Assembly (NCBI RefSeq): GCF_001625085.1
Contig: NZ_BDAW01000012.1
Span: forward strand, 173,000-236,999
Length of the DNA: 64,000 nt
Direction: 5' to 3'
Source: Nocardia acidivorans NBRC 108247
GTDB lineage: Bacteria > Actinomycetota > Actinomycetes > Mycobacteriales > Mycobacteriaceae
In this document: one piece after another, positions 1 through 30,405 of the stretch
Numbering within the stretch: position 1 is the stretch's first letter
Layout: every line of letters starts with the position of its first letter
Translations under genes and position numbers: made by a program
Notes under the pieces: generated by a model
What the model saw: the letters and a program-made list of their open reading frames with translations, nothing else
Databases searched by the model: none
Told to the model about the DNA's origin: nothing

Positions 1-104
1 TTTTTTCGGTGGGGACCAAACCACCGCTCGGGTCTGGGCGAAACCCTTTCGTAGTCGTAGAAGTCAGACGGCTACCGGGGCCCTGAGCCCGCCCCGTGCA
101 CGCA

Positions 105-151
105 GGTCACCGGCCGGTCCAGTCCACCCCGACCCCATCCGGCCGGTGACC
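105..151. promoter_or_regulatory. 13-bp perfect inverted repeat in the region before the fasciclin gene
   Basis: GGTCACCGGCCGG at 105-117 is repeated in inverse at 139-151, with a 21-nt loop between. In RNA this would be a very stable hairpin 84 nt before the fasciclin start. It could be the terminator of a gene left of the window, a structured 5' leader, or a protein site. There is no T-tract. The rest of 1-234 shows no gene. Confidence 0.5.
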
Positions 152-234
152 GCGTCGGGAGCCGGGGGATCCCGCCGTATCTCTTACTACCCACGCCCGC
201 ATACCGGGCCTACCCACGAAGGACACGAACGATC

Positions 235-870
235 ATGAACCTGACACAGCGCACCCTGGCCATGACCATCGCCCTGACCGCCGCGGCCGCGGGCATCTCC
301 GCCTGTTCCAATGACACCTCGGGCTCGGGCGGCAGCTCGACCAGCATCATGGCCCCCTCCGGCTCCGCGGCACCCGCCGCGAACCTGGTTGGCCCGGGGT
401 GCAAGGAATACGCCCAGCAGGTGCCCACCGGCGCCGGATCGGTGAGCGGGATGGCCCAGGATCCGGTGGCGGTCGCGGCCTCGCACAATCCGTTGCTCAC
501 CACGCTGGTCTCGGCCGTCTCCGGTCAGCTCAATCCGCAGGTCAATCTCGTCGACACCCTCGACGGCGGACAGTTCACCGTCTTCGCCCCGGTGGATGCC
601 GCCTTCGCGAAGATCCCGGCGGCCACCGTCGATTCGCTCAAGACCGATTCGGCCACCCTCACCAAGATCCTGACCTATCACGTGGTGCCCGGTCAGATCG
701 CGCCCGATCAGATCGCCGGTGCGCACAAGACGGTTGAGGGCGCGCAGGTGACCGTCACCGGGAGCGGGGACAACCTCAAAGTCGGTGACGCCGCGGTCAT
801 CTGCGGTGGCGTCCGTACCGCGAACGCGACGGTCTACATGATCGACAGCGTTCTCATGCCGCCCGCCTGA
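235..870 (+). CDS. Fasciclin (FAS1) domain lipoprotein, MPT83/MPT70-like
   Basis: A 211-residue secreted lipoprotein. The N-terminus has a short basic start, a hydrophobic stretch and a lipobox (I-S-A-C) placing the lipidated Cys at residue 24, followed by a Ser/Gly-rich linker. From about residue 70 to the end it is a FAS1 fold, with the typical [11 protein letters not shown] block near residue 120 and [10 protein letters not shown] near 145. FAS1 proteins are exported adhesion-type proteins. In mycobacteria MPT70 and MPT83 belong to the SigK regulon, and here sigK-rskA follow directly, which supports the same relationship. The ATG at 235 has an AAGGA-type ribosome site about 10 nt upstream. 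I found no convincing SigK promoter upstream. Confidence 0.9.
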   Translation: MNLTQRTLAMTIALTAAAAGISACSNDTSGSGGSSTSIMAPSGSAAPAANLVGPGCKEYAQQVPTGAGSVSGMAQDPVAVAASHNPLLTTLVSAVSGQLNPQVNLVDTLDGGQFTVFAPVDAAFAKIPAATVDSLKTDSATLTKILTYHVVPGQIAPDQIAGAHKTVEGAQVTVTGSGDNLKVGDAAVICGGVRTANATVYMIDSVLMPPA

Positions 871-930
871 TCGGCCGGTGCACCGTCATGGTCGCTCAGA
901 TTCATCACGTCGTCAGGAGGCGAGGGGCAG

Positions 931-996
931 ATGTCGACGCCGCGAATTCCGTTCACCCCGGCCGGAACTGGAGGAATAGCGCAGGTGCCAGCGTGA
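931..996 (+). CDS. 21-codon leader peptide, translationally coupled to sigK
   Basis: A short frame beginning MSTPRIPFTPAG and ending AQVPA. It has the best ribosome-binding site in the area (AGGAGG at 915-920, then GAGGGG). Its TGA stop (994-996) overlaps the GTG start of sigK (993-995) as GTGA. sigK itself has only GGAGGA 17 nt upstream, too far for good initiation, so ribosomes finishing this peptide probably restart on sigK. The peptide looks like no known family. The alternative is that translation starts at the ATG at 888 in the sigK frame, which has no ribosome site. Confidence 0.6.
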   Translation: MSTPRIPFTPAGTGGIAQVPA

Positions 997-1670
997 CAGA
1001 GGAAGAGAATTCGCGAGTCGTACCACTGTTCCGGGACCTGGGCGGCGACTTCACCGCCGGCGATTCCGCGGCCGGGCCGAGCTGTCCCACCGGCGGAATC
1101 GCCCGGGACGAACAGCTGACCCGGCGGCTGAGCGGCCTGGTCGTAGCGGTGGGCGGTGGTGATCGCGAGGCCTTCACCGAGCTGTACCGGCTCACCAGTC
1201 ATCGGGTCTTCGGCCTCGCGCTACGTATGTCGCGCAATCGCGCGACGGCGGAGGAGGTCACGCAGGAGGTGTATCTCCAGGCGTGGTCATTGGCGGATCG
1301 CTATGACGAGCGCATGTCGAGCCCGATGGGGTGGCTCATGATGCTGACCCATCGGCGCGCGGTGGACCGCATTCGGGTCGAGCACTCCGCCGCCAATCGT
1401 GAACTCGTCTACGGACAACTACATATGGGCCGCGATCACGATGTCGTACTCGAGGCCGTCGAACAACGGATGGACGAGTCGGACGTATTGCGCTGCCTGG
1501 CGACATTGACTCCGCTGCAACGGGAGACGATCGCGCTGGCCTACTACGGCGGTCATACCTACAGCGAGGTCGCCGACCAACTGGGCACCCCGGTGCCCAC
1601 CGTGAAGACCCGCATTCGTGACGGTCTGAAGCGCCTAGCGGCCTGCCTGACAGGAGGTGACCTACCATGA
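993..1670 (+). CDS. sigK: ECF RNA polymerase sigma factor, SigK type
   Basis: A 225-residue extracytoplasmic-function sigma factor. Region 2 is visible as EAFTELYRLTSHRVFGLALR through AEEVTQEVYLQAW, followed by the GWLMMLTHRRAVDRIR block of region 2.4. Region 4 carries LTPLQRETIALAYYGGHTYSEVA and a helix-turn-helix ending KTRIRDGLKRL. The first 50 or so residues are an unconserved extension. The downstream gene is an RskA-type anti-sigma factor overlapping by ATGA, so the pair is co-translated. The GTG at 993 is preferred because it is coupled to the leader peptide; an in-frame ATG at 888 would add 35 residues. By family, SigK directs fasciclin-lipoprotein genes and is released when RskA is degraded. 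Confidence 0.88.
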   Translation: MTEEENSRVVPLFRDLGGDFTAGDSAAGPSCPTGGIARDEQLTRRLSGLVVAVGGGDREAFTELYRLTSHRVFGLALRMSRNRATAEEVTQEVYLQAWSLADRYDERMSSPMGWLMMLTHRRAVDRIRVEHSAANRELVYGQLHMGRDHDVVLEAVEQRMDESDVLRCLATLTPLQRETIALAYYGGHTYSEVADQLGTPVPTVKTRIRDGLKRLAACLTGGDLP

Positions 1671-2413
1671 GCGCCATCGAGCGGCCCGGGATCGAGCCGG
1701 GCAGCGATCTGCTCGAGCTCGCTTACCCCTATGCGATCGACGCGGTGACCGACGGCGAACGCGCGGAGATCGAGCTGCGCCGCGCCCGCGCCGATCGGCT
1801 GACCGTGGCCGAATTCGACGCCATCGTGAGCTGGGTTCGGGAGACCATGGCCGATCTCAGTATCGCCGACTCCTGTTCCGCCCCAGCCGGTCTCGAGGAT
1901 CGGCTGCTGCGCGCGCTGGACGCCGCCGCGCCGCCGCCCGGGCGTAGCGATCGGCGTCGTACCCTGCCGCATCGAGTGAACTGGCTCGCCGCCGCGGCGG
2001 TGGTGATCGTGGCGCTCGGAATGGGACTGGGGTTCCTGGTCTTTCGCTCCGGCGAGCACACCGCCCCCGATGCCCTTTCGGCCGTGCTGATCGATCGGCA
2101 ACCGGATACCACGATTCGATTCGTTCCGGTCAGCTCCGGAGGCGAACTCGAGATTCACACCTCCGCAACGCTTTCCGCCGCCTCGGTGCGCTTGCGCGCG
2201 GTCCCGGAGCCGCCGTCGGGGCACACCTACCAGATGTGGCTGGTGTCGCTCGGCGGTGTTCCGCGCTCCACCGCCGTGTTCGATGCGATCGTCGGCGACC
2301 CGGTGGTCATGGCGTTCCGGCCGGTGGACACCCTCGCGGTCACGGTGGAGCCGCTCGGCGGATCACCGCAGCCCACGACCGCCCCGATCGCCAGCCTCAA
2401 CCTCCTCGCATGA
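1667..2413 (+). CDS. rskA: Anti-sigma-K factor, RskA family
   Basis: A 248-residue single-pass membrane protein. The cytoplasmic N-terminal part (about 1-100) would bind SigK. A transmembrane helix lies at about 105-125 (WLAAAAVVIVALGMGLGFLV), and the extracytoplasmic RskA domain fills the rest, with the typical GHTYQMWLVSLGG block near 185 and an AVTVEPLGGSPQPT ending. No HxxxCxxC zinc motif is present, as in mycobacterial RskA. Its start overlaps the sigK stop by ATGA and its stop overlaps the next start by ATGA, so three genes are translationally coupled. Regulated intramembrane cleavage is known for the family and inferred here. Confidence 0.88.
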   Translation: MSAIERPGIEPGSDLLELAYPYAIDAVTDGERAEIELRRARADRLTVAEFDAIVSWVRETMADLSIADSCSAPAGLEDRLLRALDAAAPPPGRSDRRRTLPHRVNWLAAAAVVIVALGMGLGFLVFRSGEHTAPDALSAVLIDRQPDTTIRFVPVSSGGELEIHTSATLSAASVRLRAVPEPPSGHTYQMWLVSLGGVPRSTAVFDAIVGDPVVMAFRPVDTLAVTVEPLGGSPQPTTAPIASLNLLA

Positions 2414-3954
2414 ACGCGGTCAGAGGTTATTCGGCCGCGGGCCGCCGACGGCTGCGTGGCGCCGCAGCCGGATTGCTCGCGGCGGCAACGGTATTGGGTA
2501 TCGGACACCTGGTGGCGGTGCTGATCGATCCGGCCGCCTCGCCGTTCTACGTGCTGGGCGCGACGATGGTCGATCACACGCCACATGCCTTGAAAGATGC
2601 TGCGATTCGGCGCTTCGGCAGTCATGACAAGCTCGCGCTGTTCGTCTCGATGGCCGCGGTCATGGCCTTGGGCGCGATGCTCGCGGGCCTGCTGGAGCGG
2701 CGGCGGCCGATCGGCAGCGCGCTGCTGATCGGATTGGGCGTGGTGACCGTGGCCGCGGCGATGGCGCGGCCCACCGCGACGCCCTGGTTCGCGGTGCCGA
2801 CCATAGTCGGCATTCTCGCGGGCATCGTGGCACTGCGCGTACTGACCACCGGATCGCCCACGCTGCGCACCCCAGAGCCGAACTCCCTGTCCCGCCGCCG
2901 ATTTCTGCTTTCCGCGGCGGCTGTCGGCGCGCTCGCGGTGAGTGCCGCGGCGACCGGGAAATGGCTGGGCACGCGATTGCACGATATCGTCGCCGACCGG
3001 GCACGCTTTGTGCTCCCGCGAACGGCACGTCCGGCACCGGCGGTCGCGGAGGCGGTTCAGCCGCCCGTCGACGGGATCACCCCGTTCCTCACCTCCGCCG
3101 ATCGCTTCTACCGGGTCGACACGGCCTTGCAGGTGCCCGCGCTCAGCAGCGGCGACTGGCGACTGCGGATACACGGAATGACCGATCGCACAGTGGAATT
3201 CGATATGGATCGGCTGCGCACGCTCCCCGCGGTCGAGCGCATCGTCACCCTCACCTGTGTGTCGAACGAGGTCGGCGGTGAGCTGGCCGGTACCGCCCGC
3301 TGGCTCGGCTATCCGCTGGCCGATCTGCTCGCCGCGGCCGGTGTGCATCCGGACGCCGATATGCTGCTCTCCCGCAGTATCGACGGATTCACCGCGGGCA
3401 CACCGGTATCGGCCATCCTGGACGGTCGCGACGCCCTGCTCGCCATCGGGATGAACGGTGCGCCGCTGCCGATCGTGCACGGCTACCCCGCCCGGCTGAT
3501 CGTGCCCGGACTCTACGGCTATGTCTCGGCTACCAAATGGGTGGTGGATCTGGAGTTGACGCGGTTCGACGCCGCGCGCGCCTACTGGACCGATCGCGGC
3601 TGGGCCGATCGCGCCCCGATCAAGACCGCCTCGCGCATCGACGTCCCCGCGGCCTTCGCGACCGTCCCGGCCGGACCGGTGACGGTCGCGGGCACCGCCT
3701 GGGCGCAGCGGCGCGGCATCGCGGGGGTGCAGGTGCGGGTCGACGACGAGCCGTGGCAGTCCGCGACCCTGGCCGCCGAATATTCGATCGACACCTGGCG
3801 GCAGTGGACCTGGCAATGGAACGCGACCCCGGGTAATCACACGCTGCGGGTGCGCGCCGTCGACGGTCGGGGTGAGCCCCAGACCGAGCAGCGCACACCG
3901 CCCTTCCCGAGTGGTTCCACCGGCTGGCACAGCCGCGTGGTGACGGTCCGATAA
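2410..3954 (+). CDS. Membrane-anchored molybdopterin-dependent oxidoreductase (sulfite oxidase fold)
   Basis: A 514-residue protein. Residues 1-150 hold about four hydrophobic helices. A twin-arginine-like motif (SRRRFLL) near residue 160 precedes a further hydrophobic stretch, and the rest is a periplasmic catalytic part of the sulfite-oxidase fold. The conserved TLTCVSNEVGG block puts the likely Mo-coordinating Cys at residue 283. Later GLYGYVSATKWV and the immunoglobulin-like dimer domain (WAQRRGIAGVQVRVDD) are typical. The start overlaps the rskA stop (ATGA), making it the last gene of the sigK operon. The substrate is unknown; a role in redox repair or redox sensing with the SigK system is inference. 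Confidence 0.85.
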   Translation: MNAVRGYSAAGRRRLRGAAAGLLAAATVLGIGHLVAVLIDPAASPFYVLGATMVDHTPHALKDAAIRRFGSHDKLALFVSMAAVMALGAMLAGLLERRRPIGSALLIGLGVVTVAAAMARPTATPWFAVPTIVGILAGIVALRVLTTGSPTLRTPEPNSLSRRRFLLSAAAVGALAVSAAATGKWLGTRLHDIVADRARFVLPRTARPAPAVAEAVQPPVDGITPFLTSADRFYRVDTALQVPALSSGDWRLRIHGMTDRTVEFDMDRLRTLPAVERIVTLTCVSNEVGGELAGTARWLGYPLADLLAAAGVHPDADMLLSRSIDGFTAGTPVSAILDGRDALLAIGMNGAPLPIVHGYPARLIVPGLYGYVSATKWVVDLELTRFDAARAYWTDRGWADRAPIKTASRIDVPAAFATVPAGPVTVAGTAWAQRRGIAGVQVRVDDEPWQSATLAAEYSIDTWRQWTWQWNATPGNHTLRVRAVDGRGEPQTEQRTPPFPSGSTGWHSRVVTVR

Positions 3955-3972
3955 TCGCTCTGTTTGTCTGAA

Positions 3973-4112
3973 TTGACCGATTCCCCAACGGATTTCACTT
4001 ATCGACCAATCCGGCCGTGCGGTCTGGACGACTTCCTCTGGAGCTTTGCAGAAATGTTGCTGCATGCCCTAAGGGCACCGTCCAGATCCTCTATCGGCGA
4101 TTGGAGTGTTCT
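3973..4112 (+). promoter_or_regulatory. Candidate promoter and structured leader of the NRPS gene
   Basis: TTGACC (3973-3978) lies 18 nt before ACTTAT (3997-4002), a weak -35/-10 pair. The following leader can fold: TCTGGAC (4023-4029) pairs with GTCCAGA (4080-4086), enclosing the small hairpin TGCCC-TAA-GGGCA (4065-4077). The ribosome site (TTGGAG, 4101-4106) follows directly, 6 nt before the ATG. Promoter position is inferred only. Confidence 0.35.
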
Positions 4113-27271
<23,159 letters not shown>

Positions 27272-27275
<4 letters not shown>

Positions 27276-27496
27276 GCGACACCAATCCATTCGACAATGC
27301 GGAGGGCCGCTTCGCGGTGCTGGTCAATTCCGAAGGCCAGCATTCACTCTGGCCGGACTTCGCGCCGGTGCCGGACGGGTGGCAGTCGGTGTACGAGGGC
27401 GATCGATCGGAGTGCGTCGACTACGTCGATCGGCACTGGACCGATATGCGGCCGAACAGCTTGATCGCCGCCATGCAGGGTGACCCGCTCCGATAG
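27272..27496 (+). CDS. MbtH-like protein, adenylation-domain activator
   Basis: A 74-residue protein with the full MbtH signature: [19 protein letters not shown] in the first half, then a Cys-x-x-Tyr and WTDMRPNSL. MbtH proteins bind NRPS adenylation domains and are often needed for their folding or activity. The start overlaps the NRPS stop as ATGA, so the two are translationally coupled and surely work together. Length and motif spacing are normal for the family. Confidence 0.96.
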
Positions 27497-27504
27497 CGTC
27501 GGCT

Positions 27505-27536
27505 TGCGGCCGCCATCGTCTCCGATGGCGGTCGCG
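27505..27536. terminator. Hairpin between the convergent mbtH and sigma-factor genes
   Basis: CGCCATCG (27511-27518) pairs with CGATGGCG (27523-27530) over a 4-nt TCTC loop. The stem extends outward to about 13 bp with two G-T pairs. There is no T-tract, as is common in actinobacteria. Its place between converging genes suits a bidirectional terminator. Confidence 0.6.
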
Positions 27537-27547
27537 GCGAGGGAGCG

Positions 27548-28114
27548 CTAGGAGATCGTGGGAAGCGGCCGGAGCCGTTCGATGCAGTCGCGCAGGCGCA
27601 GAGCGATATCGGCGGACGAAAGCCCCAGCTGTTCGGCCACTTCCGAGTAGGTCCGGCCGCCGTAATAAGTGAGAGAGAGGGTTTCGCGCTGTGCCGCGGT
27701 GAGCGCGTCGACATTCGGCATGCGCCGTCGAGAACGCGGTGCTGCCGCGGCGGGCCACGCGTCGATGCCCGAGAGGCGGTGCTGCGGCGGTACCGCCCCC
27801 GCGCACGAACGGGATTCGCCACGCACCCGATCCACCGCCCGGCGATGGGTCAGCGCCACCAGCCATCCGATCGGACTGTTCGCCCGCCGATCGTATTGGC
27901 CGGCGATCTCCCAGACCTGAAGGTAGACCTCCTCGGTTACCCGCTCGGCCGCCGCCCGCGTCCGCACAATGCGCAGCGCCAATCCGAACACCCGGTCGTG
28001 CGTGGAGCGATAGAAGCGCACGAACGCCTCACGGTCACCGTGTGCGATGGCCGCCAACAGCCCGATATGCGCAGCATCATCGTCGATCGCCTGAACGAGC
28101 TGTTCATCTGCCAT
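27548..28114 (-). CDS. ECF RNA polymerase sigma factor, SigK-like
   Basis: A 188-residue sigma factor. Region 2 (EAFVRFYRSTHDRVFGLALR, VTEEVYLQVWEIA) and the GWLVALTHRRAVDRVR block are closely similar to the SigK at the window start. Region 4 shows LTAAQRETLSLTYYGGRTYSEVAEQLGL. The ATG at 28114 has GGAGA about 9 nt upstream. No anti-sigma gene adjoins it, unlike sigK-rskA. It lies just behind the NRPS-mbtH unit and in front of lsr2 on the same strand, so control of the biosynthetic genes is possible but unproven. Region 4.2 is slightly divergent (SSADIALRLRDCIERL), which could alter the -35 preference. Confidence 0.85.
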   Translation of the reverse strand: MADEQLVQAIDDDAAHIGLLAAIAHGDREAFVRFYRSTHDRVFGLALRIVRTRAAAERVTEEVYLQVWEIAGQYDRRANSPIGWLVALTHRRAVDRVRGESRSCAGAVPPQHRLSGIDAWPAAAAPRSRRRMPNVDALTAAQRETLSLTYYGGRTYSEVAEQLGLSSADIALRLRDCIERLRPLPTIS

Positions 28115-28258
28115 AGAGTGCTTTCTCCGTGGGTTCGTGGGTTGGGAGATCGATCCGCCGCGGTTCCTGACTCGGGATTCAAGGCTATCCGCGCACCCGA
28201 AGCCCACCGTTCCCGGGGCGCGGTGCCGCCCACCGCACGTGCTGATTCCGGTGGGTTG

Positions 28259-28285
28259 CGGATGACCCAGCGAGTGGGTCATCCG
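28259..28285 (-). terminator. Hairpin terminator after lsr2
   Basis: A perfect 11-bp inverted repeat, CGGATGACCCA (28259-28269) and TGGGTCATCCG (28275-28285), with a 5-nt loop. It lies 29 nt beyond the lsr2 stop. It has no T-run, so it would be an L-shaped terminator. The remaining bases up to the sigma-factor start hold nothing else I recognise. Confidence 0.6.
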
Positions 28286-28313
28286 TCTCCGAACCGAGGA
28301 GCCGGGCGGAGTG

Positions 28314-28649
28314 CTACGCGGCGGCCTTGTTGTACGCGGCGACGACCTGCGCCGACACGCGTCCGCGGCTGGAGACGTCGAATCCGTTCCGGCGCGCCCA
28401 ATCCCGAATGGCCTGGGTCTGTTCGCGGTCGGCTGCCGGACGGGGCTTGGCGACCTTCTCACGGGACGTACGGGACACCTTGCGGGCGTGCGGCGTCCAC
28501 TGCTCGAATACCCCGCGCAGCGCGGCCGCGTTGAGCGTGGACAGGTCGATCTCGTAGTCGGTGCCGTCGAGGGCGAACTGCACCGTCTCGACCGCGATGG
28601 ACGTTCCGTCGTAATCGTCCACCATCTCGACGATGACCTTGCGTGCCAT
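28314..28649 (-). CDS. lsr2: Lsr2 nucleoid-associated protein, xenogeneic silencer
   Basis: A 111-residue protein, normal length for Lsr2. The N-terminal oligomerisation part has VDDYDGTSIAVETVQFALDG and YEIDLSTLNAAALRG. After a basic linker, the C-terminal DNA-binding part has IRDWARRNGFDVSSRGRVS, including the RGR loop that inserts in the minor groove of AT-rich DNA. Lsr2 bridges and silences AT-rich or foreign DNA. Start ATG 28649 has AGAAGGG about 10 nt upstream. The chromosomal core lsr2 usually sits elsewhere, so this may be a second, cluster-associated copy; that cannot be settled from this window. Confidence 0.93.
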   Translation of the reverse strand: MARKVIVEMVDDYDGTSIAVETVQFALDGTDYEIDLSTLNAAALRGVFEQWTPHARKVSRTSREKVAKPRPAADREQTQAIRDWARRNGFDVSSRGRVSAQVVAAYNKAAA

Positions 28650-28691
28650 GTAGACAAGCCCTTCTTGTATGGGATCCTGCGAACGACGCGA

Positions 28692-28697
28692 ATCGTA
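28692..28697 (-). promoter_or_regulatory. Candidate -10 box of lsr2
   Basis: Read on the minus strand this is TACGAT, a TANNNT-type -10 hexamer about 43 nt before the lsr2 ATG. I cannot identify a matching -35. The stretch from 28650 to the end of the next pseudogene holds no other gene. Confidence 0.3.
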
Positions 28698-28821
28698 ATG
28701 CCCACCGCGCCGATGGTCCGACACCGGAGTGTTCGCGGGGGTGCGGGTGTCGCCGTGGACCTGTTCCCCTCGGCCGCATCGCCATGCGATGCGGCCGAGA
28801 TTCGGGCTGGGTGTTGTTGTA

Positions 28822-30164
28822 TTACCGCCGTATCGGAGTGCCGGCGGTGAAGGTGGCGTCGGCCCGGCCCGCATGATCCTGCCAGGCTCTGATGTAGTCG
28901 GCCGAGAAAATCGGGCCGGTGAGGTCCGGGGTGTCGAAGGCGGCGACGAGGGCGGGTAGGTGCGCGATGAGCAGGGCGTGATGGTGATGAAGTTCGGTGG
29001 TCAGCTGCGCTGCCCGGTGCGGTGGTATCAGGTCATGGGCTGCGTACCACATCGCATGGACCCGCGGTGATGATGGCTTCGAGGTTGCCGATCCAGTCCG
29101 TGAGGCGGTTCACGCGCAGCGCCCCCTGGGCCGCGGCTCGTTGGCGGCAGGTCATCAGCACCCGGTGGGCGGTGTTGGACAGCAGGGGTTTTGCCAGCAT
29201 CGACCAGAGTGCGTCGCCGGCATCGGAATTGGATTGATCCGCGCGCATGTCGCGGATCTGGCGACCGAGCACGCTGGCGGCGTAGACCGCGACCAGCGCA
29301 CCGACCAGATCCTGTTGCACCGCATCGCGATCGGCCATGCGCATTCCGGCTCCCGGACGGCGCTGGCGGCTGTAGTTGACCAGTCCGGCGAGTCCCGCGC
29401 GGGCGCTGGCGATGGCGGCGTTGGCCAGATCGAGGCGTCCATTGCCCAGCACACTGATCGCCGCGTGGAATCGTCGGCGGGGCGGGAGTGCGCACTCGAA
29501 GTGCCCGTCGGCCTCGATTCGAGCCCAGTCACCGCCCAACAGCGCGTCGACGGGAAGCCGGACCCGATGGAAACGCACCATGGCATGGTCCATGGGGGCG
29601 GAATCCTTGTCGGGCAGCCTGACCACGTCCACGCCCTCGGCCAGACCGTCCGCGGTGCGCAGCCGGAGTAGGAACGGCAGGACGCCTTCGTCACGCCCGT
29701 CCCCGAGCAGACGTGCGGTCACGACAACGGTTTTGGGTACGGTCGGGTCCGCGACATCGGGCATGAATTCGATCGCGGCGGGGGAGGGCGTGGTCAGGAT
29801 GAACTCCGCGGATTCCGGATCCCAGGTGGCGGTGGTTTGCTGGTCCGCGCCGTTGGTGCCGCCGAGTTCGGTGAGCATCAGCGCACCGAGCGCGGCTCCG
29901 GTGTCGAGTTCGTCCAGACAACTCCGCTGGTAGCGCGAGCCGTTGCCGAGAGCGAGGACCGCGCCGATCGCGAGGTCGAAATGTCCGGTCAGGATGAGCA
30001 GCAGCCGTGGCGCGGCGACCTGGGCCCAATCACAGAGCGCGCCACGCAATTGCGGATCCGCGGCGATCTCACGGGCCGGATGCCCGAGTTCCCGGATGAC
30101 CGCGCGCAGGAGGTCGTGGGCGTTCTGTGTCTGCTCCGCGTACGTGGCTCGCTGCGGTAGCGGG
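28822..30164 (-). pseudogene. Decayed acyl-CoA oxidase/dehydrogenase-like gene with a C-terminal frameshift
   Basis: From about 30160 downward one frame reads as an acyl-CoA oxidase-type flavoprotein: an N-terminal helical part, then LTELGGTNGADQQTTATWD and FILTTPSPAAIEFMP, as in the FAD/acyl-binding middle domain, then C-terminal helices. At about 29050 the frame ends early (GPCDVVRSP, stop at 29033). The neighbouring frame carries the expected continuation (MWYAAHDLIPPH onward, to 28822), so one base appears to have been gained there. It has no start of its own: its 5' end runs into a P450 stub. It probably once acted with the P450 genes in secondary metabolism. A sequencing error could explain the frameshift but not the fused 5' end. 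Confidence 0.65.
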
Positions 30165-30405
30165 CGTGGGTGGGGCCGTCCGAGCGCAATGCGTTGGGCC
30201 GCCATTCGACCATCGGCAGCATCGGCAGATCGGCGGGCACCGTCCGCTGCCAGGTCCGTGGATCGGCGGGAAAGTGCACCGGATCGTTCAGGATTCGCAC
30301 CGCGGTGTGGAAGTTGATGACCAGGGTCGCGGGCACACCCGGAGCGAGCTCGACCGGCACCAGAGAGCCGTAACCCGCGCGCATGCGGTTGTATGCCCGG
30401 TGCGT
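30150..30405 (-). pseudogene. Cytochrome P450 N-terminal remnant
   Basis: About 80 codons read as the start of an actinobacterial P450: YNRMRAGYGSLVPVELAPG, PATLVINFHTAV, FPADPRTWQ, then LRSDGPTHARYR, where homology stops at about 30155. The same blocks occur in the intact P450 immediately upstream (LAAGVPATLVIGYREA, FPTDHRAWQ). It begins in the same frame just after that gene's stop, so it looks like a second, tandem P450. A deletion joined its first quarter, out of frame, to the acyl-CoA-oxidase-like gene. Confidence 0.7.

Noticed and set aside
7..26. Short hairpin beside a T6 run at the window start
   Set aside because: The T-run precedes the stem on the plus strand and becomes an A-run after it on the minus strand, so it is not a terminator in either direction.
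135..140. CCATCC, like the -35 of SigK promoters
   Set aside because: No CCGAAT-type -10 lies 16-17 bp downstream; it also falls inside the hairpin region.
28314..28850. Plus-strand frame across lsr2
   Set aside because: Antisense of a clear Lsr2 gene; no ribosome site or family match.
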